NCBI RefSeq assembly: GCF_024464595.1
Contig: NZ_JANHAW010000001.1
Location: 744,001 to 808,000, forward strand
Reading direction: 5' to 3'
Source: Halobellus litoreus
Lineage (GTDB): Archaea > Halobacteriota > Halobacteria > Halobacteriales > Haloferacaceae
Length of the DNA: 64,000 nucleotides
Both the position numbers and the translations under genes were made by a program. The notes beneath the pieces were generated by a model, which worked only from the letters and a program-made list of their open reading frames with translations, was not told where the DNA came from and ran no database searches. Below are positions 8,000 through 16,369 of the stretch, piece by piece (the first letter of the stretch is position 1; each line of letters opens with the position of its first letter).

Positions 8000-9088
8000 T
8001 CAGTCGCCGTCGTACGAGAGCCCGACCGTATTCGACGGCGCGTCGAGCGGGCTCGTCGGCAACCCGGGAGCTACCTCCGGATCGTTGTATCCGCCGGGAG
8101 CGACGTCGTTCGGTCCGTCGGGGTAGAACAGGGACGCGAGCAACTGAATGTGGTCGCGGCCGACGCCGAGTTCGAACTGGCCGCCGCCGTAGAGCGCCAC
8201 GTCGCGCTTCTCCGCCCATTCGATCGTCTCGAAGAGCGATTCGACCGTCCCGAACCGCGAGGGCTTGATGTTCAGCCACTCCGGCTCGAACGGCAGATTC
8301 TCGACGGATTCGACGCCAGTGATCGGGTAGTCCCACGAGATCCGGCCCTCCTCGCCGTCGAAGAGCGGGCGCGTCTCGGGCGTCAGTCCCGGATCCTCGA
8401 TGACGGCGTCGGGGAACGCCGCCAGGATGCGTTCGTAGAGGTCCGGGTCCGGGTCGGCGTCGACCTCGGTGCCCTCGTACAGGCCCTTCAGATCGAGGAT
8501 CCGAACGGCATCCGTCGCTGCGGCCGCGTCCACGACCTCGTCGTCCCACTCGGGCGTCGGATCGAGTTTGAACTCGGTGTCCGGATAGGCGTCCAAGACC
8601 GCGTCGAGCCGGTCGGTCGTCGGCGGGTCGCCGAGTCGCATCGACGCGACGAAGCGGACCGGGTCGGGGTCGCGACCGACGGCGGTAGAGAGCGACAGGT
8701 CGTTCTGCCGGAGCGCCAGGTCCAGCGCCGCCGACTCGACGGCCCAGCGGCGGTAGTGCCGCGCCGTCTCGCGTTCGGGGTCCCGCGTCGGGAACAGGTC
8801 GACGTCGTCGAGGTGGGCCGAGAACTCGGCGAACGTGTACTCGCCCGCGAAGTCGAAGGCCGGTGCCTCCGCGAGCGCGTCGTGGTCCTCGGTGTCGTAG
8901 CTGACGTCCTCGCCGCGGCCGGTGTGAGCCGAGCCGCTCGCTTCGGCGTCCGGAGACGCCGGCCCCGAGAGGTGGAACGTGGTCGTCGTCCGGACGAAGC
9001 CGCTCGAGGTGTCGCGCTCGCGTCGCGTCCGCTCGCTCGATTCGACAGCGAGCGGGAGGTCGGCGACGGCGTCGAAGAGAGCACTCAT
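8000..9088 (-). CDS. Enolase-superfamily enzyme (mandelate racemase/OSBS-like)
   Basis: A 362-residue protein with the TIM-barrel metal motif series of the enolase superfamily: FKLDP (possible acid/base Lys), ILDLKG (Asp ligand), AVIEDPG (Glu ligand), ISWDYP (Asp ligand), NIKPSRFG (second Lys) and a terminal YGGGQFELGVGRDHIQLLA matching the barrel strand 8 loop. Such enzymes abstract an alpha proton from a carboxylate, as in o-succinylbenzoate synthase or dipeptide epimerase. Substrate cannot be told from context; the neighbours are a convergent kinase and a helicase. The acidic linker at residues 40-75 is unusual. Confidence 0.7.
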   Translation of the reverse strand: MSALFDAVADLPLAVESSERTRRERDTSSGFVRTTTTFHLSGPASPDAEASGSAHTGRGEDVSYDTEDHDALAEAPAFDFAGEYTFAEFSAHLDDVDLFPTRDPERETARHYRRWAVESAALDLALRQNDLSLSTAVGRDPDPVRFVASMRLGDPPTTDRLDAVLDAYPDTEFKLDPTPEWDDEVVDAAAATDAVRILDLKGLYEGTEVDADPDPDLYERILAAFPDAVIEDPGLTPETRPLFDGEEGRISWDYPITGVESVENLPFEPEWLNIKPSRFGTVESLFETIEWAEKRDVALYGGGQFELGVGRDHIQLLASLFYPDGPNDVAPGGYNDPEVAPGLPTSPLDAPSNTVGLSYDGD

Positions 9089-9177
9089 CGGGTGCTGTTT
9101 CGCGCGTCACAGGCAAAAGCGTCCCGTCGAGTGGTGCACGATCGACGGGTGCCGTCGTGCGGTGGTGGGGACAGCGC

Positions 9178-11235
9178 TCAGAACTCCTCTCGCAGTTCCA
9201 TCTCCGCCACCAGGTCGTACGGGTCCGTTCCGGTGCGGATCAGATCGAGGATGCGGAAGGCGTCCGATGGCGAGAGGAAGTGCCGGCAGACCGCTCGCCC
9301 CAACGGCGTCGGCTCGAAGCCGTCGATGAACTCCCACTGGAGGAGTTTGCCGAGAGCGTGCTTGGTTGGGACGTCACCGACCATCCGGTCGTTCAGCCGT
9401 TTCGCGCGCTTGCCCGCGACGACGACGTTCGCGAGCGTCTCCTCGGCGGCGGCGGTCTCGTCGTAGTGGGTCAGCACGTCCTCCATCTCGCCTTTCAGGA
9501 GTTTGAACGCCACCTCGTCCTCGGTCATCTCCATCGAGTTGTGGTAGACGCAGTCGGGTTCGACGAGCAGGTAGACTTTCCCCTGGTCGTGGTAGTCGGG
9601 GCGGCCGGCGCGGCCCAGCATCTGCTCGAACTCCTGGACGGAGAGCCACTCGATGCCCATCGCCAGCGAGTCGAAGATCACCTGCGAGGCGGGGAAGTCG
9701 ACGCCGGCGGCCAGGGCGGCGGTCGTGACGACCGCGGCGAGGTCCTGGTCGCCGAACTGCCGCTCGACGCGCTTCCGCTGGCCGTAGTCGAGGCCGGCGT
9801 GGTACGGTGCGGCGTCGTACTCCAGCTTCCTGGAGATTTCGTGACAGCGCCGCCGCGAGTTGGTGAAGACGATAGTCTGTCCGCGATAGCCCTTCGAGGA
9901 CTTCGAGTCGAACTCGCGTCTGACCAGTTTGTTGACGATGTCGGGCTTCTCCCGCCCGTCGGCGAACGTCACGTGCCGCTCGATCGGCACCGGGCGCTCC
10001 TCGAACTCGATGAGCGTCGCGCGGAGCCGCTCGGCCAGCGACTCGGGGTTGCCGACGGTCGCCGAGAGGTAGACGTACTGCGCGCCGTCGTACCCCTCTC
10101 GCCGCCTCGCCCGCTCCTCGTTGTAGTACTTCAGCCGGCTGATGAGGCCGTCGAGGCGGTGGCCGCGCTCCTCCTCTTTCAGGGTGTGGATCTCGTCGAT
10201 GACGACGGTGCCGACGTCGCCGAGGTCCTTTCCGGTCCGCAGCGCGTGGTCGATCCCCTCGTAGGTGCCGACGACGACGTCGGCGTTCGGATCGAAGCGG
10301 TTGCCGTCGTCGTTGATTCTCGACGCGCCGACGCGGATCGTCACGTCGAGGACGTCGCCGTAGCGCTCCTCGAAGTCCTCGTGCTTCTGATTCGCCAGCG
10401 CGACCAGCGGGACTAAGAAGAGCAGTTTGCCCTCCCCCTTCAGCGCCCGGTCGATCCCGGCGAGTTCGCCGACGAGCGTCTTTCCGGTCGCGGTCGCGCT
10501 CACGACGAGTTGGTCGCGCTCCTCGAAGAGTCCGTTGTCGACCGCGAGCGACTGGACCGGAAGCAGGGAATCGAACCGGTCCTCGACGCGGCGCTGGAGT
10601 TCGGGGTGGAGGTCCAGCGTCGACGTCTCGACGGGATCGACCTCGTCGGTGGTCGCGCTGACAGTGTCGAACTTCGTGAGGTCGGGGTCGAGACCGCCCG
10701 AGAGGAGGTTCGAGATCCGATCGAGGTCCTGCGTTTCGAGCAGCAGGTCTTCGAGTCGGTCCTGGGCCGCGCCGGTGAGCCGCCCCGACGCGGAGAAGTC
10801 GAGTTCGCGCTCTAACTCCCGCTTGGCGCAGTCCGGACAGATGTACTCTCTGTCGGTCTTGATCGCCGTGTCCTCGGTGATCGGCGAGTAGCGGCCGTCC
10901 GAAGCGCAGTAGCGACACGTCCGGACGACGAGCGCCTCCAGCTGGTAGCCGTCGAGCATCGCCTGTAGCTCGTTCCGGCGGTGCTTGGATGTCTGCTGGG
11001 AGATGCGGATCCGCGAGGCGCGGCGGGCGAGTTCGACGAACTGACTCGGGTCACGTGGCTCCTCGGAGGAGCCGCGTTTGACGCGGAACTTCGCGGGGCG
11101 AGGGCCGGCGTCCGTCTCCTTCAGTTCGAGCACCGCGCGGAAGACGCGCTCGCCGTCCCGCTCGACGACCACGAGGAAGTCGTCGCCGGACTCGTGGAGG
11201 AAGAGCGTGTCGACGCGGCCGACCTGTTTTGACAC
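9178..11235 (-). CDS. Zinc-ribbon DEAD/DEAH-box helicase, Ski2-like
   Basis: A 685-residue superfamily 2 helicase. An N-terminal domain of about 220 residues carries a zinc ribbon (Cys107, Cys110, Cys133, Cys136). The motor then shows motif I ATATGKT (247-253), DEIH (347-350), SAT (391-393), a TNSRRRCHEI strand and motif VI QMLGRAGRP (538-546), followed by a winged-helix-like C terminus. The DEIH box and GRAGRP place it near Hel308/Ski2 proteins, but the long zinc-binding N terminus is distinct. It probably remodels RNA or damaged DNA. ATG 11235 directly precedes MSKQVGRVDTLF. Confidence 0.85.
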   Translation of the reverse strand: MSKQVGRVDTLFLHESGDDFLVVVERDGERVFRAVLELKETDAGPRPAKFRVKRGSSEEPRDPSQFVELARRASRIRISQQTSKHRRNELQAMLDGYQLEALVVRTCRYCASDGRYSPITEDTAIKTDREYICPDCAKRELERELDFSASGRLTGAAQDRLEDLLLETQDLDRISNLLSGGLDPDLTKFDTVSATTDEVDPVETSTLDLHPELQRRVEDRFDSLLPVQSLAVDNGLFEERDQLVVSATATGKTLVGELAGIDRALKGEGKLLFLVPLVALANQKHEDFEERYGDVLDVTIRVGASRINDDGNRFDPNADVVVGTYEGIDHALRTGKDLGDVGTVVIDEIHTLKEEERGHRLDGLISRLKYYNEERARRREGYDGAQYVYLSATVGNPESLAERLRATLIEFEERPVPIERHVTFADGREKPDIVNKLVRREFDSKSSKGYRGQTIVFTNSRRRCHEISRKLEYDAAPYHAGLDYGQRKRVERQFGDQDLAAVVTTAALAAGVDFPASQVIFDSLAMGIEWLSVQEFEQMLGRAGRPDYHDQGKVYLLVEPDCVYHNSMEMTEDEVAFKLLKGEMEDVLTHYDETAAAEETLANVVVAGKRAKRLNDRMVGDVPTKHALGKLLQWEFIDGFEPTPLGRAVCRHFLSPSDAFRILDLIRTGTDPYDLVAEMELREEF

Positions 11236-11350
11236 GCTGGGGGATACGTCGAGGAGGTATTTCAGCGGTTCGTCTCCGACCGCCGCCCTCGGTCGGTCGG
11301 CGTCGCGCCAGCGACGACGGAACGGGGTTCCGCGGGCGGTGCCGCGGCTG

Positions 11351-11360
11351 GACTTAAGTC
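11351..11360 (+). promoter_or_regulatory. TATA-like box before the site-2 protease gene
   Basis: GACTTAAGTC, a palindromic A+T core in G+C-rich DNA, is centred about 27 bases before ATG 11383, the spacing expected for a leaderless haloarchaeal transcript. Confidence 0.45.
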
Positions 11361-11382
11361 CCGTGCCCGACTACGGCACGGT

Positions 11383-12558
11383 ATGCGAGGAATCCGCATC
11401 GGCAGCGCCTTCGGGATCCCGATCAAGCTCGATCTCACGTTCCTCATCGTTCTGCCGCTGTTCGCGTGGCTCATCGGCGCCGACGTCGGCCAACTCGCCG
11501 TCGTCGTCAACGACCTCTTCGGGTCGGCGATCGACGCCGGTCCGCTCACGACGGGCTCGATGCAGTGGATCCTGGGGGCGGCGGCGGCGATCGGGCTGTT
11601 CGTCTGCGTCCTGCTCCACGAGTTCGGCCACTCGCTGGTGGCGATGCGGTACGGCTACGAGATCGACTCGATCACGCTGTGGCTCTTCGGCGGCGTCGCG
11701 AGCTTCACCGAGATGCCCGAAGACTGGAAGCAGGAGCTTTGGATCGCCGTCGCGGGGCCGATCGTCAGCGTCGCGCTCGGGGTGCTCTCGTATCTCGTCT
11801 TCTTGGTTCTCCCAGCGGCGCTCGATCCCGTGAAGTTCGTCGTCGGCTACCTCGCGCTGACGAACGTCGTCCTCGCGGTGTTCAACATGCTCCCCGGGTT
11901 CCCGATGGACGGCGGTCGGGTCCTTCGTGCACTTCTCGCGCGGACGCGACCGCACGCGCGAGCGACCCAGATCGCCGCGGAGGTCGGCAAGGTGTTCGCG
12001 TTCCTGCTCGCCATCTTCGGGCTGTTCACCAACCTCTTTCTCATCGCACTCGCCTTCTTCATCTACATCGGCGCCTCCTCGGAGGCCCAGCAGACGGTGA
12101 TGAAGGCGGCGTTCCAGGACGTGACGGTCCGAGACGTGATGACGCCGCGGGAGGACTTAGACGTCGTGAGCGAGAACACGAGCGTCGCCGAACTGCTCGA
12201 ACGGATGTTCACGGAACGTCACACGGGCTATCCGGTGATGCAGAACGGCCGGCTCGTCGGGATGGTGACGCTCGACGACGCCCGGTCGATCAAGGAAGTC
12301 GAACGCGACGCCTACCGCGTCGGCGACGTGATGTCGAACGATCTCACGACGATTTCGCCCGACGCGGACGCGATGGCGGCCATCGAGACGATGCAAAAGA
12401 ACAACGTCGGTCGCCTCCCGGTCGTCGACGACGCCGGCGAGGTCGTCGGGCTCATCTCCCGCTCGGACCTCGTCACGGCCTTCAACATCATCCAGTCCCG
12501 CGGCGCGCTCTCCTCGATCACGCCGAGCGACCGGTCCAGCCTTCCGAACGCGCGCTGA
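11383..12558 (+). CDS. Site-2 protease family metalloprotease with CBS domains
   Basis: A 391-residue intramembrane zinc protease. Four to six hydrophobic segments fill residues 15-240; the zinc site is HEFGH (79-83) plus Asp176 in the NMLPGFPMDGGR motif. Residues about 250-365 hold two CBS motifs (VRDVMTPREDL, TGYPVMQNGRLVGMVTLDD; VMSNDLTTISPDADAM, GRLPVVDDAGEVVGLISRSD), which would make proteolysis responsive to adenine nucleotides. These proteases cut membrane-bound substrates such as anti-sigma-like or signalling proteins; the target is unknown. The architecture is common in haloarchaea. Confidence 0.92.
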   Translation: MRGIRIGSAFGIPIKLDLTFLIVLPLFAWLIGADVGQLAVVVNDLFGSAIDAGPLTTGSMQWILGAAAAIGLFVCVLLHEFGHSLVAMRYGYEIDSITLWLFGGVASFTEMPEDWKQELWIAVAGPIVSVALGVLSYLVFLVLPAALDPVKFVVGYLALTNVVLAVFNMLPGFPMDGGRVLRALLARTRPHARATQIAAEVGKVFAFLLAIFGLFTNLFLIALAFFIYIGASSEAQQTVMKAAFQDVTVRDVMTPREDLDVVSENTSVAELLERMFTERHTGYPVMQNGRLVGMVTLDDARSIKEVERDAYRVGDVMSNDLTTISPDADAMAAIETMQKNNVGRLPVVDDAGEVVGLISRSDLVTAFNIIQSRGALSSITPSDRSSLPNAR

Positions 12559-12630
12559 ACCGCCTCGACGCGCGAGTCGGGTACACGAAGTCCGCGGCCG
12601 CAGCGGGAATCGGAACCGATACCGGACGCT

Positions 12631-13401
12631 CTACCCGTCCGACCGGGGCGGTTCCGACTCGGTGGACTCGCCGCGCGACGCGTCGAGCGACACGTCGGCC
12701 GTCTCCCTGAGCCACGCGACCGCCTCGCCGAGAACGTCCTCGTCGTCGCCGGTGAGTTTGATTCGCGTCTCCTCGGCCGCGCGGTTCGGATAGCTCCCGA
12801 CGCGGACCCCGAAGCGGTCCGCGACCTCGCCGAGGTGTTCGGCGAGTGCGCCCTCGGGTTCGGGCGAGTACAGCGTCCGCGTGGCGACCGTCCCGTCGAA
12901 GTCGCCCGCGACGTTGCCGAAGACCGCCTCCATCTCGTCGGGGATGCCCGGGAGGACGTACACGTTCTCGACGACGCACCCCGGCGCGAGGCCCTCGGGG
13001 TTCGGGATCGGCGTCGCGCCCGCGGGCATCGAGGCGTACCACTCCGCCCGCAACTCGAAGTCGAGGTCGGGATTCTCCTCGAAGATGCGGTCCAGCGTGT
13101 CCTGGACGTCGGCCTCGGCGACGGGGTCGACCACCAGTTCCCTGTCCAGCCCGGCCGCGACGGCGGGCATCGTCACGTCGTCGGGCGTGCCGCCGAGGCC
13201 GCCGGTCACGACGACGGCGTCGAAGCGCTCGCTCCAGTCGCGGACGGTCTCCGCGACGACGCGCTCGTCGTCGGGGATCACGATGATCCGGACGACGTCG
13301 ACGCCGCGAGCGGTGAGTCGCTCGGAGAGCCACGTCGCGTTCGTGTTCTCGATGTCGCCCGCGAGGAGTTCGTTGCCCACGGTGACGATCGCCGCGTTCA
13401 T
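12631..13401 (-). CDS. CinA-like / MoaB-Mog domain protein
   Basis: A 256-residue protein of the COG1058 type. The first 170 residues form a molybdopterin-binding-like MoCF domain: AAIVTVGNELLAGDIENTNATWLSERL at the start and FDAVVVTGGLGGTPDDVT in the middle, with a PGIPDEM segment. Family members include CinA N domains acting on nicotinamide nucleotide derivatives, but the amidase domain of full CinA is absent. It is therefore a stand-alone domain whose substrate is uncertain. The box GCTTAAGC at 13425-13432 sits about 25 bases before its ATG. Confidence 0.8.
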   Translation of the reverse strand: MNAAIVTVGNELLAGDIENTNATWLSERLTARGVDVVRIIVIPDDERVVAETVRDWSERFDAVVVTGGLGGTPDDVTMPAVAAGLDRELVVDPVAEADVQDTLDRIFEENPDLDFELRAEWYASMPAGATPIPNPEGLAPGCVVENVYVLPGIPDEMEAVFGNVAGDFDGTVATRTLYSPEPEGALAEHLGEVADRFGVRVGSYPNRAAEETRIKLTGDDEDVLGEAVAWLRETADVSLDASRGESTESEPPRSDG

Positions 13402-13424
13402 ATCCGAACACTCGCGCCCCGACG

Positions 13425-13432
13425 GCTTAAGC
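13425..13432 (-). promoter_or_regulatory. TATA-like box before the CinA-like gene
   Basis: GCTTAAGC reads the same on both strands and lies about 24-31 bases upstream of ATG 13401, suggesting a leaderless transcript from the minus strand. Confidence 0.4.
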
Positions 13433-13517
13433 GCCGTCCCGGAGCGTCGGGGCGGGCCGCGCTCCGGCCCACGGCGAGAAACGGAAAGTCCATATTCCGC
13501 GGGGCGTAGACTCGACT

Positions 13518-13706
13518 ATGGGACTGATCGATAGCACTCGCGTGCTCGCGGGGATCGCGCTCATGATCGTCGGGTCGCTGCTACTCCTGCCGGCCGCCCT
13601 GCCGACCGCAACGGAGCTTTTCACCTACGCGCTCGTCCTGGGTTCGGGACTGCTCACGTACGGCACGTGGCTCGTCGGGACGTCCGAAGGCGCACCGGCG
13701 GTCTGA
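13518..13706 (+). CDS. Small two-helix membrane protein
   Basis: A 62-residue protein with two hydrophobic stretches, about residues 9-28 (LAGIALMIVGSLLLLP) and 34-53. No cytoplasmic domain or motif is visible and I do not recognise a family. An A+T-containing CATATTCC lies about 25 bases before ATG 13518, the GC-rich third codon positions agree with expression as a protein, and there is no competing frame. Function unknown. Confidence 0.55.
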   Translation: MGLIDSTRVLAGIALMIVGSLLLLPAALPTATELFTYALVLGSGLLTYGTWLVGTSEGAPAV

Positions 13707-13798
13707 AGCGGGACATCGTTTTCTGCGCGGTTGCGAACGATTTCGACTCGTCAGTAGTGGAATCGTAAAAAATGCCGAGCTGAGGTGCGTTCGCGGGA

Positions 13799-14230
13799 TT
13801 ACTCGGTCGGTGCGGTAGACTGACTCAGGGTCGCGGAAGTCTCGCCGTTCTGGGAAGTCCAGACAACGCGGATAGTTTCTCCACCCCAATCTTCACCATT
13901 TTCGAAGGTTCCACTGGAGCCTGCGGAAATTGTCTCATCATTAGGCCACGTTTGTGGACTATCTACTGAGAATCCACTCACGTTGACTTGATCACTGTTT
14001 AGTGAATCACCAGTTTCGTGGGTAATGGTGACGTTTCCGTTGCTGCTCGGAGTCGTATTGTAGTCGAAGCCGAAACTCGCTTGCGGTGCGCTCTGATTGA
14101 TTCCCTGACCGAGGTTCAGCACGAACGTGCCGATGACGGCTGCGAGGATGACCGTAATCGCGACCATTAGGATGACACCGATGACCGGTGAAACGGCCGA
14201 ATCGTCCGTGAACAGTTGTTTAAATTTCAT
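13799..14230 (-). CDS. Type IV pilin-like protein (third of a tandem set)
   Basis: A 143-residue pilin starting at MKFKQLF, the second of two adjacent ATGs (14233 and 14230). The N terminus has a short charged leader, then AVSPVIGVILMVAITVILAAVIG, the archaeal pilin-N hydrophobic domain processed by the prepilin peptidase. The first 50 residues and the last 20 (VVWTSQNGETSATLSQSTAP) are almost the same as in the two upstream genes, while residues 55-115 differ. It directly follows the second pilin by one to four bases and forms one operon with it. Confidence 0.88.
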   Translation of the reverse strand: MKFKQLFTDDSAVSPVIGVILMVAITVILAAVIGTFVLNLGQGINQSAPQASFGFDYNTTPSSNGNVTITHETGDSLNSDQVNVSGFSVDSPQTWPNDETISAGSSGTFENGEDWGGETIRVVWTSQNGETSATLSQSTAPTE

Positions 14231-14234
14231 CACT

Positions 14235-14657
14235 TTACGAATTATCGGGTGCGGTTGACTGACTCAGCGTCGCTGAGGTTTCGCCGTTCTGGGAAGTCCA
14301 GACGACGCGGAGGGTCTCGCTTTCCCAATTACCGTCGTTGTTGAACGTCTCACTATCGCCAGCAGAAACGGTCACGTCCCCACCCCACGGCTCTGGGTTT
14401 CCATCCGAGAACCCTGTGACGTTGAGCCGGTTACTGTCGATCGAGTCACCGGTCTGGTGCGTCACTATGACCTCAGTGGTATCGTTGTAGTCGAAACCAA
14501 AACTGGCCTGCGGTGAGCTCTGGTTGATCCCCTGACCGAGGTTCAGCACGAAGGTACCGATGACGGCCGCGAGGATGACCGTAATCGCGACCATCAGAAT
14601 GACGCCGATAACCGGTGAAACGGCGTCATCGTCAGTGAAGAATTCTTTGAGTCTCAT
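14235..14657 (-). CDS. Type IV pilin-like protein (second of a tandem set)
   Basis: A 140-residue pilin with the leader MRLKEFFTDDDAVSPVIGV, differing from its neighbours mainly in charge near the peptidase site. It keeps the pilin-N hydrophobic helix and the QASFGFDYN segment, has a variable central domain containing several N-x-S/T sequons (for example NVTG, NDTT) and the constant VVWTSQNGETSATLSQSTAP end. It is exported and assembled into surface filaments for adhesion in known relatives. It starts three bases after the first pilin gene. Confidence 0.88.
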   Translation of the reverse strand: MRLKEFFTDDDAVSPVIGVILMVAITVILAAVIGTFVLNLGQGINQSSPQASFGFDYNDTTEVIVTHQTGDSIDSNRLNVTGFSDGNPEPWGGDVTVSAGDSETFNNDGNWESETLRVVWTSQNGETSATLSQSTAPDNS

Positions 14658-14660
14658 ACG

Positions 14661-15092
14661 CTATGTTCCCCCCGGAGCGGTCGATTGACTCAAGGTTGCG
14701 GACGTTTCGCCGTTCTGGGAGGTCCAGACAACGCGGATCGTTTGTCCAGAGAACCCACTATCAGCATTTTTAGTTATCGCATCCCCGGCGCTGACCGTGT
14801 CGTAACTTGACCACACCTCAGAATTGCCGTCATTCCACCCAACGCCGGTTGTATTTAATTGGTTGGCCTCAATCGAGTCACCGGTTTGGTGTGTGATCGT
14901 GACGTTGCTCTCCGCGTCATCGTAGTCAAAGCCGAAACTGGCCTGCGGTGCGCTCTGGTTGATCCCCTGACCGAGGTTCAGCACGAAGGTACCGATGACG
15001 GCCGCGAGGATGACCGTAATCGCGACCATCAGGATGACACCGATGACCGGTGAAACAGCCGAATCGTCCGTGAACAGTTGTTTTAGTTTCAT
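14661..15092 (-). CDS. Type IV pilin-like protein (first of a tandem set)
   Basis: A 143-residue pilin with MKLKQLFTDDSAVSPVIGV at its start and the constant C terminus ending in TAPGGT. The open frame continues 49 codons upstream, but the conserved pilin leader begins at ATG 15092, and a TTTATTAG box on the minus strand at about 15213-15220 would give a leader of roughly 95 bases. N-linked sequons (NVTI, NTTG) sit in the variable middle part. This is the first gene of the three-pilin operon. Confidence 0.88.
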   Translation of the reverse strand: MKLKQLFTDDSAVSPVIGVILMVAITVILAAVIGTFVLNLGQGINQSAPQASFGFDYDDAESNVTITHQTGDSIEANQLNTTGVGWNDGNSEVWSSYDTVSAGDAITKNADSGFSGQTIRVVWTSQNGETSATLSQSTAPGGT

Positions 15093-15384
15093 ATTTGATC
15101 TTGGATGCCATCCCACGACAGGGCGGTTCGTTTCCCCTCCCCCCCAGTTCGCGTATCGCCCGGATTCGCGAGTTCGTCGTGAGACGCCTACTTCGCGATT
15201 ACCAGTTCCCTCTAATAAACCTACTGTCCTAATTATCAAATTCTATAACGTTAGATCGCCTCTCGCGGACGATTACGGGATCGCGGTCGGTCCGCTACGG
15301 ATCGCTACGTCGCCAGAATGGGCAGGTGTGCAAATAGCCGTCGACACGCGCCCGAGAAACCCCAGCGGAGTCAATCGCGTGCGC

Positions 15385-15699
15385 TCACTCGCCGTCGCTG
15401 CGGGCGGGTCGTCCGAGGTGCCTCTCGACGGCTTCGACCTTCTCTCCGGCCCGGGCGTCGCTCGCCCGCTTGTCGTCGATCTTCAGCACGGTGCTCACTC
15501 GGTCGGCGTCGACGGCCCGGTGGGCCGCTTCGGCGGCCGCGAAGAGTGTCCCGACGTCGTCGGCCTCGATCACGGTCCCCATCGGATTTGTCTCGTACTC
15601 GACGTCGAAGGCCTCCAAGACGTCGACGGCTTTGGCGACCTCCGCGGACATACTCCCCTCGATCACGGGCGCGACGCTCAGCAGTGCGACGACGGTCAT
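15385..15699 (-). CDS. MTH1187-family thiamine-binding protein
   Basis: A 104-residue ferredoxin-like-fold protein starting MTVVALLSVAPVIEGSMSAEVAKAV with YETNPMGTVIEADD and a VSTVLKIDDKR strand, all typical of the MTH1187/YkoF-type family that binds thiamine or related pyrimidines as a homotetramer. It may buffer or sense thiamine in the cytosol. The open frame begins at 15726, but ATG 15699 matches the family start. No thiamine transporter or biosynthetic gene adjoins it. Confidence 0.85.
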   Translation of the reverse strand: MTVVALLSVAPVIEGSMSAEVAKAVDVLEAFDVEYETNPMGTVIEADDVGTLFAAAEAAHRAVDADRVSTVLKIDDKRASDARAGEKVEAVERHLGRPARSDGE

Positions 15700-15819
15700 A
15701 CCCGCCGGTTCGACGTCCGGGCGCAAAACGTTTGCTCGGAGATCGGTGATTCGGCGGGAACGCGACGGACCGGTCCGTGACTCCGGGCAGGACGCGGCGA
15801 ACCGTTCCGCGGCTCCGAA

Positions 15820-16239
15820 TCAGTAGGCCGGTCGCTGGCCCCGGATGACCTCCGCGAGCTTCTGTTGCTCGTCGGCGAGCAGTTCGGTAAGGTCGTCGGC
15901 GGTGATGATACCGACGAGCGAATCCCCGTCCTGGACGGGCAACCGTCGGATCCCGTGTTCGCTCATCAGGTCGGCCGCCTCGTAGAACCCGGCGCCGCGA
16001 TCGATCAGACAGAGGTCTTCTGTCATCACGTCTGCGGCCGTCTGTCCTGCGGGGTCGATCCCGGCCCCCAGAACGCGCACCGTCAGATCTCGATCGGTGA
16101 CGATCCCCACCGGCGTGTCGCCGTCGGTGATCACGATGCTCCCGACCTCCTGATCCTCCATCGTGGTCGCGAGCGCGGCGACCGGTGTGTCAGTGTCGGC
16201 CGTTACGACGTCGCTGCGGGCGAGGTCTTCGATTGGCAT
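15820..16239 (-). CDS. CBS domain pair protein
   Basis: A 139-residue stand-alone CBS pair. Motif one covers about residues 5-58 (DLARSDVVTADTDTPVAALA, VGSIVITDGDTPVGIVTDRDL) and motif two residues 72-128 (VMTEDLCLIDRGAGFYEAADLM, IRRLPVQDGDSLVGIITADDL). The final helix, QKLAEVIRGQRPAY, is common in haloarchaeal stand-alone CBS proteins. It probably senses adenylates and modulates an unidentified partner. ATG 16239 is chosen over the longer frame to 16401, whose first 50 residues look like non-coding sequence. Confidence 0.85.
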   Translation of the reverse strand: MPIEDLARSDVVTADTDTPVAALATTMEDQEVGSIVITDGDTPVGIVTDRDLTVRVLGAGIDPAGQTAADVMTEDLCLIDRGAGFYEAADLMSEHGIRRLPVQDGDSLVGIITADDLTELLADEQQKLAEVIRGQRPAY

Positions 16240-16369
16240 TGGCTCCCACCGTATGTACCACCGGGCTCGGCGAGCTAATTTCCCGCCCGTTCTTCCTATA
16301 TGTTGAGAATTAGAAAAGAAACTATACCTCGGGGTGGGTACTGGGGTAGTCGAGTGAAGTCTCGCTCGT

